Shown: positions 16,817 to 24,515, counted from the first letter of the stretch. The stretch is DNA of 64,000 nt from DATFVA01 sp963764235 (GCA_963764235.1 CAVXRO010000012.1:1-64000); one strand, 5' to 3'. A program made the numbers and translations. Notes: generated by a model not told the origin, from the letters alone.

Positions 16817-17675
16817 AAGATTAAAAAAGGATATCGGGAACAGGCTGGGATCGTCCATCAGGAACATAAAAGATCTTTCCGGGGGGTGCATAAGCAGTGC
16901 ATATCAAATAATTATGGAATCAGGTGAAAAGTACCTGCTTAAATCAAATAATAATCCGCCAGTTGATATGTTCGCAAAGGAGGCACATGGGCTTAACGAA
17001 CTTCAGAAGGCAGATGCTATAAGGGTACCCGGAGCAAAAATATTCTCTGAAAATTATATTGTAACAGAATTTATTGAGAGCGGGAGGAAATCCCGTACTT
17101 TTTTCGATGTATTCGGAAAGCAGTTCGCAGATCTGCATAGGTATAAAGGGTCGGCTTTCGGATTTTATGAAGATAACTATATCGGTTCGAACCCTCAGAA
17201 AAATACGACCGACGGTAATGAAGATAAGCACTGGACAGAATTTTATTTCAATAAAAGACTATTATTCCAGTTAATGCTCTGTGAAAAGAATGGTTATGCG
17301 ACGGAGGAATTAAGAAAAGACTTCGGCAGCCTTGAAAATAAAATCGGGGAAATTCTCAAAGGCTCGGAGGAAGAGCCTTCACTACTCCATGGTGACCTAT
17401 GGAGTGGAAATTATATGGTCGATGATAAAGGTGATCCCTGCATCATCGATCCCGCTGTTTACTATGGTCATCGTGAGGCAGATCTGGGGATGACAAAACT
17501 TTTCGGTGGTTATCCAGCTGAATTTTATATGTCATATAATGAAAGTTTTCCCTTAAAAGAAGGGTGGGAATACAGGGAGAATATATATAAACTTTATCAC
17601 GTCCTGAATCATCTTAATCTTTTCGGAAGAGGCTATTATGCTCAGGCTGTATCCCTTATTGAATTTTATCTTTAA
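16803..17675 (+). CDS. Fructosamine kinase family protein
   Basis: 290 residues. The fold is aminoglycoside-phosphotransferase-like: an N-terminal lobe with GGCISSAYQIIMESGEKYLLKSN, then the catalytic loop LLHGDLWSGNYMVDDKG (near 199-214) and the metal-binding IIDPAVYYGHREADLGM. This signature is specific to the fructosamine/ketosamine-3-kinase family, which phosphorylates glycated lysines so that they fall off. It overlaps the upstream phosphatase by 14 nt, so the two are probably translated together. Confidence 0.9.
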   Translation: MSLPERLKKDIGNRLGSSIRNIKDLSGGCISSAYQIIMESGEKYLLKSNNNPPVDMFAKEAHGLNELQKADAIRVPGAKIFSENYIVTEFIESGRKSRTFFDVFGKQFADLHRYKGSAFGFYEDNYIGSNPQKNTTDGNEDKHWTEFYFNKRLLFQLMLCEKNGYATEELRKDFGSLENKIGEILKGSEEEPSLLHGDLWSGNYMVDDKGDPCIIDPAVYYGHREADLGMTKLFGGYPAEFYMSYNESFPLKEGWEYRENIYKLYHVLNHLNLFGRGYYAQAVSLIEFYL

Positions 17676-17681
17676 ATGAGA

Positions 17682-17722
17682 GGCTGTCTCAAATGACAAT
17701 TAAGATCACCTTTAAGACAGCC
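17682..17722. terminator. Shared hairpin between convergent genes
   Basis: GGCTGTCT (17682-17689) and AGACAGCC (17715-17722) form a perfect 8-bp stem around a long loop between two convergent stops. Only short pyrimidine tracts follow, so this is a weak bidirectional terminator candidate. Confidence 0.5.
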
Positions 17723-17735
17723 CCTTTCAAAGGTT

Positions 17736-18581
17736 TTACTGCTTTTTCACGTCAATTAGGTGCACATCAAAAATTAAAGTTGAATTCGGAGGTATAACAC
17801 GGTTAGGTCTGGTTCCGTAACCAAGCGACGGTGGAATAACCAATCTTGCCTTACCGCCTTTTTTCATCAATGCAATTCCTTCATCCCAGCCTGGAATGAC
17901 CATATGGGCTCCAAGCTTAAATGTAAACGGCTCATCTCTCTCCACAGAACTGTCAAATTTAGTGCTGTCCTTTGCAAGGTAGCCTGAATAATCCACCGTT
18001 ACCAGATCTCCTGAATCCGGCTGAGCACCTGTTCCCTCTTCAACTATTGCATACTTCAAACCATCTTTCGTGGTTTTATATTTTGTAGTGTCAACATCCC
18101 ATATATTCGCAACCACAGGTTCCTTGGCATCCACCAAAGTAATTACAGCTTTTAAATTGGTATTCGGGGGAATGGGTCCTATACCCTGTTTTCCATAAGC
18201 CAGATCTGAAGGAATTATTATTGTTCTTGTGCCGCCGACTTTCATCCCTGCAATTCCTTCAGCAGAACCTTTAATAAAGCTTCCTTCCTTTAACAAATAT
18301 TTATAAGGCTTACCCATTTTTTCAGTTGAACCAATTGACTGTTTGGCTTTACTCGTGTCGTTTATCCAGTCCTTAAAGGGATTCTCTGTCGAATCTTTTA
18401 TTGCCCATGCGCTGAACTTAATTGATACAAGATCTCCCATTTTAGCTTCTCTGCCGGTACCGACCGTATCATCTGTGTATTTTAGTCCGTTTTCTTTTGT
18501 CACAACATTAGGGTTGTTAGAACAGCCGGAAAGATATATCAGTGTAACAGCAAAAACAGCTAATGCAAGTACTTTCTTCAT
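17736..18581 (-). CDS. Lipoprotein with two FKBP-type peptidyl-prolyl isomerase domains
   Basis: 281 residues. The signal peptide ends in a lipobox (IYLSGC, Cys near residue 20), so it is lipid-anchored. Two FKBP domains follow, about 35-155 and 165-280; each has GDLVSIKFSAW/GDLVTVDYSGY, G(T/K)AR or GGTRTIIIP, and LAYGKQGIGPIPPNT/LGYGTRPNRVIPPNS. It should speed proline isomerisation during folding of envelope proteins. The second domain keeps more of the aromatic pocket (FKLGAHMVIPGWDEGI) than the first. Confidence 0.9.
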   Translation of the reverse strand: MKKVLALAVFAVTLIYLSGCSNNPNVVTKENGLKYTDDTVGTGREAKMGDLVSIKFSAWAIKDSTENPFKDWINDTSKAKQSIGSTEKMGKPYKYLLKEGSFIKGSAEGIAGMKVGGTRTIIIPSDLAYGKQGIGPIPPNTNLKAVITLVDAKEPVVANIWDVDTTKYKTTKDGLKYAIVEEGTGAQPDSGDLVTVDYSGYLAKDSTKFDSSVERDEPFTFKLGAHMVIPGWDEGIALMKKGGKARLVIPPSLGYGTRPNRVIPPNSTLIFDVHLIDVKKQ

Positions 18582-18653
18582 TTTAATTCCTTTATTTTGA
18601 CTTATAAATATATTTATTTACATAGCTAAATCATAAATTAAGGATAGTTTTAG

Positions 18654-19313
18654 TTGATAAGGATCATATTTCTTGCATTTCTCAACGTGTTGATTTTACA
18701 CAGAACCTGGGATTCTGCAGTAGAAAAAACTAAAATCGTAAGGTTTGAAATGAACGACAGCACCTCAGAGAATATCATTGTAGATTCAGATTACAGTCTG
18801 GAGCAGGCAGTAAATGGAATAGACATACCTCATGAAATAAGAAAGAACCTTGTAATTATTGATGTTCAGTACTACTCATTTGACAGTAAACTTCACCAGG
18901 GTCAGGTTGTAGTTTCTAAAGATTTAAGCAGCGACATTGAAAAGATTTTTGCGAAAATTAAAAATGAAAAATTTCCGGTAGCAAAAGCAATTCCTATAGT
19001 TTATTATGGCTGGAACGATGAGAAATCAATGGAGGATAATAATACCTCAGCTTTCAACTACAGGTTTATCGCCGGGACAAAAAAATTATCAAACCATTCA
19101 TTCGGGACCGCAATAGATATCAATCCCCTGCTGAATCCCTATATAAGAAAAGACCTTCATCAGCCAAAAGGTTCTGTTTATAATCCTTCACGCCCCGGGA
19201 CTATCACTAAAAATTCCTTTCTTGTGAATGAGTTTAGAAAACTGGGATGGGATTGGGGCGGAAACTGGAAAGACAGGATAGATTATCAGCATTTTGAGAA
19301 ACCTGATAAATAA
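18654..19313 (+). CDS. M15-family D-alanyl-D-alanine carboxypeptidase-like protein
   Basis: 219 residues. It begins at a TTG (18654) with AAGGAT about 10 nt upstream; the N-terminus MIRIIFLAFLNVLIL acts as signal or anchor. The C-terminal half carries the M15/VanY zinc motif: SNHSFGTAIDINP (His and Asp ligands) and DYQHFE (His ligand). It probably cleaves peptidoglycan peptide stems in the periplasm. Its stop abuts the stop of the convergent esterase gene with no gap, so no separate terminator is present. Confidence 0.82.
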   Translation: MIRIIFLAFLNVLILHRTWDSAVEKTKIVRFEMNDSTSENIIVDSDYSLEQAVNGIDIPHEIRKNLVIIDVQYYSFDSKLHQGQVVVSKDLSSDIEKIFAKIKNEKFPVAKAIPIVYYGWNDEKSMEDNNTSAFNYRFIAGTKKLSNHSFGTAIDINPLLNPYIRKDLHQPKGSVYNPSRPGTITKNSFLVNEFRKLGWDWGGNWKDRIDYQHFEKPDK

Positions 19314-20447
19314 TCAATTATTTCTGCCGAAGAAGAACAATAAGGGTCTCCAGGCTCTCGCAGCCCAGGAACTTTCATTATGTTCTCCATACTCGTCCTC
19401 ATACAACATAATATCCTTGCCCTTTTTATATCCTTTTTCCTTAAGAACCTGTACCATTTCTCTTACTCCCGGAACCAGCAGCGAGTCACGGGAACTAATT
19501 CCGGCATCAAAATAAAATTTAAGCTTCTTACGGGGACCCTTATAATCAATTACATTATCAACATAATCAAAGTTATATACTTTTAATGCCGGAGACACAC
19601 ACATCACCATTGAGAAAACTTCAGGGTAGTTCCAGGCAAGCATAAATGATATCAGTCCGCCCAGAGATGATCCGCCGACAGCAGTGCTGCCGGGGTCTGT
19701 CAATGTCCTGTAGGAAGAATCAATTAAAGGCTTAACCTTTTCGACGACGAACTTCATATATGCATACCCCGTATCATTCTCTGCATATTCAGAGTTTCTC
19801 CACTTTGTATTAGCAATTCCCACAATTATTACCGGTTTCATTTTCCCGTATCGAATGAGAGTGTCTGCAGTCTCATCCAGCTGCCAATCCACACCAAAGG
19901 CAGATGTGGAAGGGTCGAAGAGATTCTGACCATCCTGCATATAAATTACGGGGTACTGTTTACCAATGTTTTCATCATAACCGGGCGGAAGCCAGATTAT
20001 TATATCGCGGGGCGGGATCCCCTCACCTTTTACATTTCTAATGTAATCCAGGTGTCCCGTCACCTGCCCTTTTAACTTATAAGTGAACTCATCTTTCCAG
20101 TGATTTATGGTTGAACTAACCACAGTGTCTGAATACGCCTTAAGTTTGATATTTGCTGGAGTACTGCCATCCATGTTTACTGCCTCATTCTCCCAGCTTC
20201 CCCGCGTTATTTTAAACTCAATATTTTCTCCTGTGGTAAAGGAAAATGTTCTTTCCCAAATATTGCCGGCTGTATTAATTAAAGAAATTTCTCCGGGATG
20301 CCAGTTTCCTAATTCGGGTTGATTTCCTGTAATGTAAATTTTCCCGGAATCCGGTATATTATTTGCTTGAATTATGAAAGTAATCTCTATGGATTGCTGT
20401 GCCCTGACCATAAATGCGGCAAGGCATATTAGTATAATGATTCTCAT
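19314..20447 (-). CDS. Exported esterase with starch-binding (CBM20) domain
   Basis: 377 residues: signal peptide (about 1-16), a CBM20-like domain (about 20-120; ITGNQPELGNWHPGEISL, WERTFSF) and an enterochelin-esterase/esterase-D alpha/beta hydrolase (about 135-377). The nucleophile is in GGSSLGGLISF; YMQDGQNLFDPSTSAFG and a late HNESSWAARAWRP supply the usual esterase D and His regions. It probably hydrolyses an ester on a carbohydrate or siderophore outside the cytoplasm. CBM20 plus esterase fusions are typical of FCB bacteria. Confidence 0.85.
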   Translation of the reverse strand: MRIIILICLAAFMVRAQQSIEITFIIQANNIPDSGKIYITGNQPELGNWHPGEISLINTAGNIWERTFSFTTGENIEFKITRGSWENEAVNMDGSTPANIKLKAYSDTVVSSTINHWKDEFTYKLKGQVTGHLDYIRNVKGEGIPPRDIIIWLPPGYDENIGKQYPVIYMQDGQNLFDPSTSAFGVDWQLDETADTLIRYGKMKPVIIVGIANTKWRNSEYAENDTGYAYMKFVVEKVKPLIDSSYRTLTDPGSTAVGGSSLGGLISFMLAWNYPEVFSMVMCVSPALKVYNFDYVDNVIDYKGPRKKLKFYFDAGISSRDSLLVPGVREMVQVLKEKGYKKGKDIMLYEDEYGEHNESSWAARAWRPLLFFFGRNN

Positions 20448-20558
20448 CTTTATCTTGGTAAACTATTTATTTCACAATGCGAAAATAAGAGAATATTTTT
20501 ACTATCTAAATTTTACCTTAGATAAGTTATATTATTTGTTTCAAATTCCCGGTTGTAT

Positions 20559-21995
20559 ATGAAATTCTGCTCAATACTGTTTTTTATTTTAATAATTATA
20601 GCGGCTTCTATCCCGCCGGCATTTTGCCAGGTTAATCCTTCTTCCACGGGTGATTTGTCGGTAAAAAAATGGAGAGATGATAAAACGGCTGCCTTCAGCT
20701 TTACCTTTGATGACTGTATGCAGTCTCAGTATGATTATGTCTTCCCGATGTTTGAACAATACGGTTTCAGGGGAACATTTTTCTTAATAACCCAGCCCCT
20801 TGATGATCCTTATGGTCCTTACTGGAGATACGGTACCTGGCCGGAATTTATAGAGATGTCAAATGCTGGGCAGGAGATGGGCTCGCATACGGTTACTCAC
20901 GCTCATTTGGGTAATCTTGATATAGGAGATACTTCTACAGAAGGCACCCTGTTATATGAACTATACCAGTCAAAGAAAAGAATTGAACGAAAAATTCCCG
21001 GAAGGAAATGTATTGACCTAGCTTATCCCTATTCTGAGTATGACAGTGATGTACTTTCCAACACAAGTTTATTCTATGAATCCGCCCGTGCAATATCTGT
21101 GGATCCTGTTGATTCTTCGCTGTCGGGGCAGGACTGGTATACAATTGGTTCGAGAGTTATCGAATTTAGTATACCCAGGAATTCTCCTTCTGATGACCTT
21201 GATGAACTCCAGGATTTTTACAATTATGTCGACAGCAGCATAAATCAAGGCGGGTGGGGATTGCTGCAGGCTCATGATGTGATACCCTTCGACTCAATCC
21301 AGTCAGCAATTGAACAGGGTTCTTACCAGCCGATCTCGGTGCAATGGTTTGACTCAGCCTGTCAATACGTATCAGATGCATCAGATAACGGTGACTTATG
21401 GGTTGCACCGATGGGCGATATTACCAGGTATATGAACGAAAGGGAGTCATATGATTACAATATCGTCTCTGTAACAGACACAAGTATTATCATAAACGTC
21501 ACCGATACACTTGAAGATGATATTTATAACTATCCATTAACTGCGGATATCATAGTTCCTAACGGATGGGCCACTGTTTCGATATTCCAGGGAAGTTTTT
21601 ATGAATACACAACATCATATGTATTAGGATCAAACACAGTTATTGAAACTTCAGTCGTCCCTGACGGAGGTCAGGTTATTTTATACAAAGGACTTGTTTC
21701 TGATATCAAAAATTCAGAACAATCTCCAGCGGTGTTCACTTTATATCAGAATTTTCCGAATCCCTTTAATCCTTCGACAAAAATCAACTTCACCATCCCC
21801 GATGATGCGTATATAACACTGAAGGTTTATAATTCCCTTGGTCAGGAAGTAAAAACCCTGGCAAAAGATCAGTATTATCTAAAAGGAACCTATACTATTG
21901 ATTTCAATGGAAAATTACTTCCAAGCGGGGCTTATTATTACAGGCTGACCAGCGGAACCTATTCTGCAGTGAAAAAGATGCTGCTCATAAAATAA
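20559..21995 (+). CDS. Secreted polysaccharide deacetylase with type IX sorting tail
   Basis: 478 residues from the ATG at 20559. Signal peptide (about 1-23), NodB-type CE4 domain with FTFDDC (D51, D52) and the metal-binding SHTVTHAHL (about 107-115), a middle beta domain (about 285-380), and a C-terminal T9SS type A sorting domain: FTLYQNFPNPFNPSTKI, LKVYNSLGQEVKTL, LPSGAYYYRLTSG and a basic end. The tail says the protein is exported by the por system and attached or released at the surface. The substrate is probably chitin, peptidoglycan or another N-acetylated glycan. The stop codon lies in the U-tail of the convergent small-RNA terminator. Confidence 0.9.
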   Translation: MKFCSILFFILIIIAASIPPAFCQVNPSSTGDLSVKKWRDDKTAAFSFTFDDCMQSQYDYVFPMFEQYGFRGTFFLITQPLDDPYGPYWRYGTWPEFIEMSNAGQEMGSHTVTHAHLGNLDIGDTSTEGTLLYELYQSKKRIERKIPGRKCIDLAYPYSEYDSDVLSNTSLFYESARAISVDPVDSSLSGQDWYTIGSRVIEFSIPRNSPSDDLDELQDFYNYVDSSINQGGWGLLQAHDVIPFDSIQSAIEQGSYQPISVQWFDSACQYVSDASDNGDLWVAPMGDITRYMNERESYDYNIVSVTDTSIIINVTDTLEDDIYNYPLTADIIVPNGWATVSIFQGSFYEYTTSYVLGSNTVIETSVVPDGGQVILYKGLVSDIKNSEQSPAVFTLYQNFPNPFNPSTKINFTIPDDAYITLKVYNSLGQEVKTLAKDQYYLKGTYTIDFNGKLLPSGAYYYRLTSGTYSAVKKMLLIK

Positions 21996-22083
21996 CCCCT
22001 GCAGCTAAGCAGGGGTCACAATGAGTTGAACCTCTCATTTTTAAGTAGAAGACTGTCCTACCCCTCGGGTCATAATCTTCTTA
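21987..22083 (-). ncRNA. Candidate regulatory small RNA 1 (twin of 22164-22257)
   Basis: About 97 nt on the minus strand, inferred from sequence. A -7 box TAGGTTTG (22096-22089) sets the start near 22083. The 5' hairpin pairs GAAGATT with AGTCTTC around a 19-nt loop containing GGGGTAGGA. A second hairpin is ATGAG/CTCAT with TTCAA in its loop. It ends in the stem CCCCTGC/GCAGGGG plus TTATTTT. No open reading frame of note. All three elements recur in the same order in the second copy, 174-180 bp away. Structure and regulation are inferred; no expression data are available here. Confidence 0.65.
21988..22016 (-). terminator. Intrinsic terminator of small RNA 1
   Basis: CCCCTGC (21996-22002) and GCAGGGG (22009-22015) with flanking A:T pair. 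On the minus strand TTATTTT follows. The plus strand has no T-run, so it serves minus-strand transcription. Confidence 0.75.
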
Positions 22084-22088
22084 CATCT

Positions 22089-22096
22089 CAAACCTA
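22089..22096 (-). promoter_or_regulatory. -7 box of small RNA 1
   Basis: Minus-strand TAGGTTTG, a TAnnTTTG match, starting exactly 21 nt after the end of the 18-bp palindrome. No -33 TTTG is seen, which fits an activator-dependent promoter. Confidence 0.55.
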
Positions 22097-22117
22097 ATTA
22101 CTTAAATCTTAAAGCAC

Positions 22118-22135
22118 ATCCGTATAATTACGGAT
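22118..22135. promoter_or_regulatory. Regulator palindrome, site 1
   Basis: ATCCGTA-TAAT-TACGGAT, a perfect inverted repeat with a 4-bp centre. It would span about -53 to -36 of the small RNA 1 promoter. Proposed binding site of the NarL-type regulator encoded at 23786-24475. Confidence 0.65.
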
Positions 22136-22163
22136 TTTTCAAAAAAAATTTGCTCAAAATCAA

Positions 22164-22257
22164 ACAAAAAGCCCCTGCAAAGCTGCAGGGGCATAGAGAG
22201 AGAGTGTGTTGAAGCACTATAAAGCTATGAAGTCATCCTACCCCTAGATTGTACTTC
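22164..22257 (-). ncRNA. Candidate regulatory small RNA 2 (twin of 21987-22083)
   Basis: About 94 nt on the minus strand. The -7-like box TATTTTGG (22270-22263) lies 21 nt from palindrome site 2. The 5' hairpin GAAGT/ACTTC holds a 19-nt loop with GGGGTAGGATG. A short middle stem GTG/CAC again has TTCAA in its loop. The terminator is a 9-bp stem GCCCCTGCA/TGCAGGGGC with TTTTT. The primary sequence outside these elements has diverged from copy 1, while the structure and the GGGGTAGGA loop are kept. That is the pattern expected of paralogous functional RNAs. Not a coding gene. Confidence 0.68.
22166..22192 (-). terminator. Intrinsic terminator of small RNA 2
   Basis: GCCCCTGCA (22171-22179), loop, TGCAGGGGC (22184-22192), followed on the minus strand by TTTTT (22170-22166). 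A textbook intrinsic terminator. Confidence 0.88.
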
Positions 22258-22262
22258 GGTCA

Positions 22263-22270
22263 CCAAAATA
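22263..22270 (-). promoter_or_regulatory. -7-like box of small RNA 2
   Basis: Minus-strand TATTTTGG, a near match to TAnnTTTG, exactly 21 nt from site 2, the same spacing as in copy 1. Confidence 0.45.
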
Positions 22271-22291
22271 ATTCTAATTAAAGATCCACGC

Positions 22292-22309
22292 ATCCGTATA
22301 ATTACCATT
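22292..22309. promoter_or_regulatory. Regulator palindrome, site 2 (one degenerate arm)
   Basis: ATCCGTA-TAAT-TACCATT. The left arm and centre are identical to site 1; the right arm is degenerate. The arm nearest the small RNA 2 promoter is the conserved one. Confidence 0.55.
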
Positions 22310-22337
22310 TTTTTCTAAGCTTCAATTAAATTCTAAA

Positions 22338-22355
22338 ATCCGTAATTGTACGGAT
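22338..22355. promoter_or_regulatory. Regulator palindrome, site 3
   Basis: ATCCGTA-ATTG-TACGGAT, perfect arms with a different centre. It faces the two-component operon on the plus strand. Confidence 0.65.
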
Positions 22356-22376
22356 GCGCTGGAGGATTCCGGGTAT

Positions 22377-22384
22377 TATATTCC
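22377..22384 (+). promoter_or_regulatory. -7-like box of the two-component operon
   Basis: TATATTCC starts 21 nt after site 3, the same spacing as at both small RNA promoters. It is a weaker match to TAnnTTTG. It implies autoregulation of the downstream genes. Confidence 0.4.
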
Positions 22385-22437
22385 ATCTAAAAACCTTGAT
22401 TTCCTATAAGAATTTTCATATCGTTATCAAAACAATA

Positions 22438-22692
22438 GTGGAAGAATATCATTTCAATATTGAGGAGTACCAGGATAAATATTATTTTAAGAAGAAGGTC
22501 AAGGAATATTTTCCACAATTTACAGACGAAATAATTTTTTCCGCAATTGAATCTTACAATAAAAATAATTCTTCCTATCTGCGACGGCAGAGATCACTAC
22601 AGGTTCTCAGTGAGAAACTGTACAATGGTGTTTTAAGCTGTTATGAAGGAAGAATTACAAGAATATCTAAAGTACTTCCTTTCCCCGAATAA
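22438..22692 (+). CDS. Small protein leading the two-component operon
   Basis: 84 residues from a GTG at 22438; the frame is open from 22354, but that start would lie upstream of the predicted transcription start. The sequence is charged and helical (VEEYHFNIEEYQDKYYFKKKVKEYF, IIFSAIESYNK) with no signal peptide. The second half is basic. It overlaps the start of the sensor kinase gene by 50 nt. I do not recognise a family. A small auxiliary protein of the signalling system is possible, but a non-coding leader with an incidental open frame cannot be ruled out. Confidence 0.45.
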   Translation: MEEYHFNIEEYQDKYYFKKKVKEYFPQFTDEIIFSAIESYNKNNSSYLRRQRSLQVLSEKLYNGVLSCYEGRITRISKVLPFPE

Positions 22693-23785
22693 CCCGATAC
22701 TTTTCTCTTTACTGTTTGTAATTCTTATTGCAGTTCTGGTTTATTTTATCTCAAAATATATTATTCTTCCTCTGAACAAAAAGCACCGGGATGAAAAACA
22801 CGAAATTGAACTAAAAAGCAGCAGACTTATGGCATTATTTGCCGAGCTGGATCCAGATCCAATAATAAGGGTAGATGCCGGAGGGCAAATACTACTGAGC
22901 AACCTTGCTGCAAAAGAATTGTTTAAGATAACTCCCGATTCAGGAAATATTGAGGAAGTACTTCCCTTCCTCACGCAGGATGAAATCCAGAGAGGAATTA
23001 ATTCTAATAAAAAATTCTCGAACACGATTCAGGTATTTGATAACCATTATACAGTTCTTTTTGTCGGCAATTCGAACCTGGGAATTGGACAGATATACTT
23101 TCGCGATATAACCAAAAGAAAGATCCTTGAAGACCGCCTGAAAAAACTAGGTCATTACCTGCAGGAACAGATAGAAGAGGAGAGAAATAGAATAGCTTCT
23201 GAACTGCATGACAGTATCGGGCAGCAGCTTCTCCTGACAAAATTAAGGATACAGAAAATTGAGGAAAAGCTGAACCTCGCATCTGACAATGAAATTTCGG
23301 ATCTTGATAGAATACTTCAGGATACGATTAGCGAACTTAAAACCATTATTTATAATCTCAAACCAAAAATACTCGATGAACTTGGACTCGGTCCGGCCGT
23401 AACCTCCCTGGTTCATCTCATTTCAGAACAGAGCGGCATAAAAGGTTCTCTGAATATTCATAATCTGAACGGAAGGCTGGATAAGAGACTCGAGCTGTTT
23501 ACATTCAGACTAGCTCAGGAAACCCTGAATAATATAATGAAACATTCAGGTGCTGATGAATTTAATGTGATCCTGCAGGAAAATAAGAATAATCTCAGAC
23601 TGATAGTATCAGATAACGGAAAAGGATTTGATATAAAAGAAAGAGGAAACGAGTATGGTTTAAATGGTTTTGGACTTCTTAATATGAAAGAAAGAGTCGA
23701 AAGTTTCGGAGGGGAATTAAAAATAGATTCGACACCGGGAGAAGGAACCATGATAATGGCAAAAATTCCGATAAAGGGAGATTAA
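22643..23785 (+). CDS. NarL-system sensor histidine kinase (HisKA_3) with PAS domain
   Basis: 380 residues. One N-terminal transmembrane helix (about 17-43), no sizeable periplasmic domain, then a PAS domain (about 60-155), a HisKA_3 dimerisation helix with ELHDSIGQQ (phosphoacceptor H189) and a C-terminal HATPase domain (NNIMKHSG, DNGKGFD, GLLNMKERVESFGG). This is the LytS/NarX/DegS-like class that pairs with LuxR-type regulators. The signal is probably sensed at the inner face or in the cytoplasm by PAS. It ends exactly where the regulator gene begins. An upstream palindrome suggests the operon is autoregulated. Confidence 0.9.
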   Translation: MKEELQEYLKYFLSPNNPILFSLLFVILIAVLVYFISKYIILPLNKKHRDEKHEIELKSSRLMALFAELDPDPIIRVDAGGQILLSNLAAKELFKITPDSGNIEEVLPFLTQDEIQRGINSNKKFSNTIQVFDNHYTVLFVGNSNLGIGQIYFRDITKRKILEDRLKKLGHYLQEQIEEERNRIASELHDSIGQQLLLTKLRIQKIEEKLNLASDNEISDLDRILQDTISELKTIIYNLKPKILDELGLGPAVTSLVHLISEQSGIKGSLNIHNLNGRLDKRLELFTFRLAQETLNNIMKHSGADEFNVILQENKNNLRLIVSDNGKGFDIKERGNEYGLNGFGLLNMKERVESFGGELKIDSTPGEGTMIMAKIPIKGD

Positions 23786-24475
23786 ATGACTGACAACAAA
23801 ATTACTATTGTAATAGCTGATGACCATACTCTATTCAGAAGCGGTGTCATCAGTCTTCTAGAGGAAGATTCAGATATCAAAATTATCGGGGAAGCTTCAA
23901 ATGGAAAAGAACTGCTCAGGCTGTATGATGAGCTTATCCCGGACCTGCTTCTCATAGATATTTCAATGCCGGAGAAAACCGGTCTGGAGGCCGCAAAGGA
24001 GATCAGGGCAAAAGATTCAAAAATTAAAATCCTGTTTCTTTCAATGCACGAGGGTACTGACTATATCTACCATACGATTAAAGCAGGCGGTAACGGGCTT
24101 ATAAATAAAAACATTCTGAAGGGGGAACTGCTCACCGCCATTAAAAGTGTTACAAGCGGAAAGGATTATTTCGGGACCAGGTATACGGAAAGTGATATAA
24201 AGGAAATCGTTAAAAAGTACGAAAGCTTCACAGAACCTCCTGTCTTTATTCAATCTTCCATACTTTCAGAAAAAGAAAAAGAAGTTCTTCTCCTGATCAG
24301 TGAAGGATTGACCAGCAGCGAAATAGCTGACAGAATGTTTATTGGGAAAAGAACAGTTGATAGTCACAGGATAAACATTATGCAAAAGCTGAATCTCAAT
24401 TCCCTTCCGGAACTTATCAGGTATTCGATTGATTTCTCGACTGCGATAGGAGCAAGGTTAAGAAATACTGAGTAG
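23786..24475 (+). CDS. NarL/FixJ-type response regulator
   Basis: 229 residues: receiver domain (about 5-122) with D12/D13, phosphoacceptor D58 in LLLIDISMPEKTG, and a GerE/LuxR HTH (about 163-225; ILSEKEKEVLLLISEGLTSSEIADRMFIGKRTVDSH). Its start codon directly follows the kinase stop. The HTH class binds 18-20 bp palindromes as dimers, which fits the three ATCCGTA-N4-TACGGAT sites at 22118-22355. The proposed targets are therefore its own operon and two small RNAs; this is inference. Confidence 0.92.
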   Translation: MTDNKITIVIADDHTLFRSGVISLLEEDSDIKIIGEASNGKELLRLYDELIPDLLLIDISMPEKTGLEAAKEIRAKDSKIKILFLSMHEGTDYIYHTIKAGGNGLINKNILKGELLTAIKSVTSGKDYFGTRYTESDIKEIVKKYESFTEPPVFIQSSILSEKEKEVLLLISEGLTSSEIADRMFIGKRTVDSHRINIMQKLNLNSLPELIRYSIDFSTAIGARLRNTE

Positions 24476-24515
24476 TCTGATTTTTTAAAAACTTATACAG
24501 GATTCAGGAAGATTT

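Noticed and set aside
21996..22355. Reading the hairpins at 21996 and 22171 as terminators of the plus-strand deacetylase
   Set aside because: T-runs lie on the minus-strand side of both hairpins, and the second has its own minus-strand promoter signals; the plus strand has no T-run.
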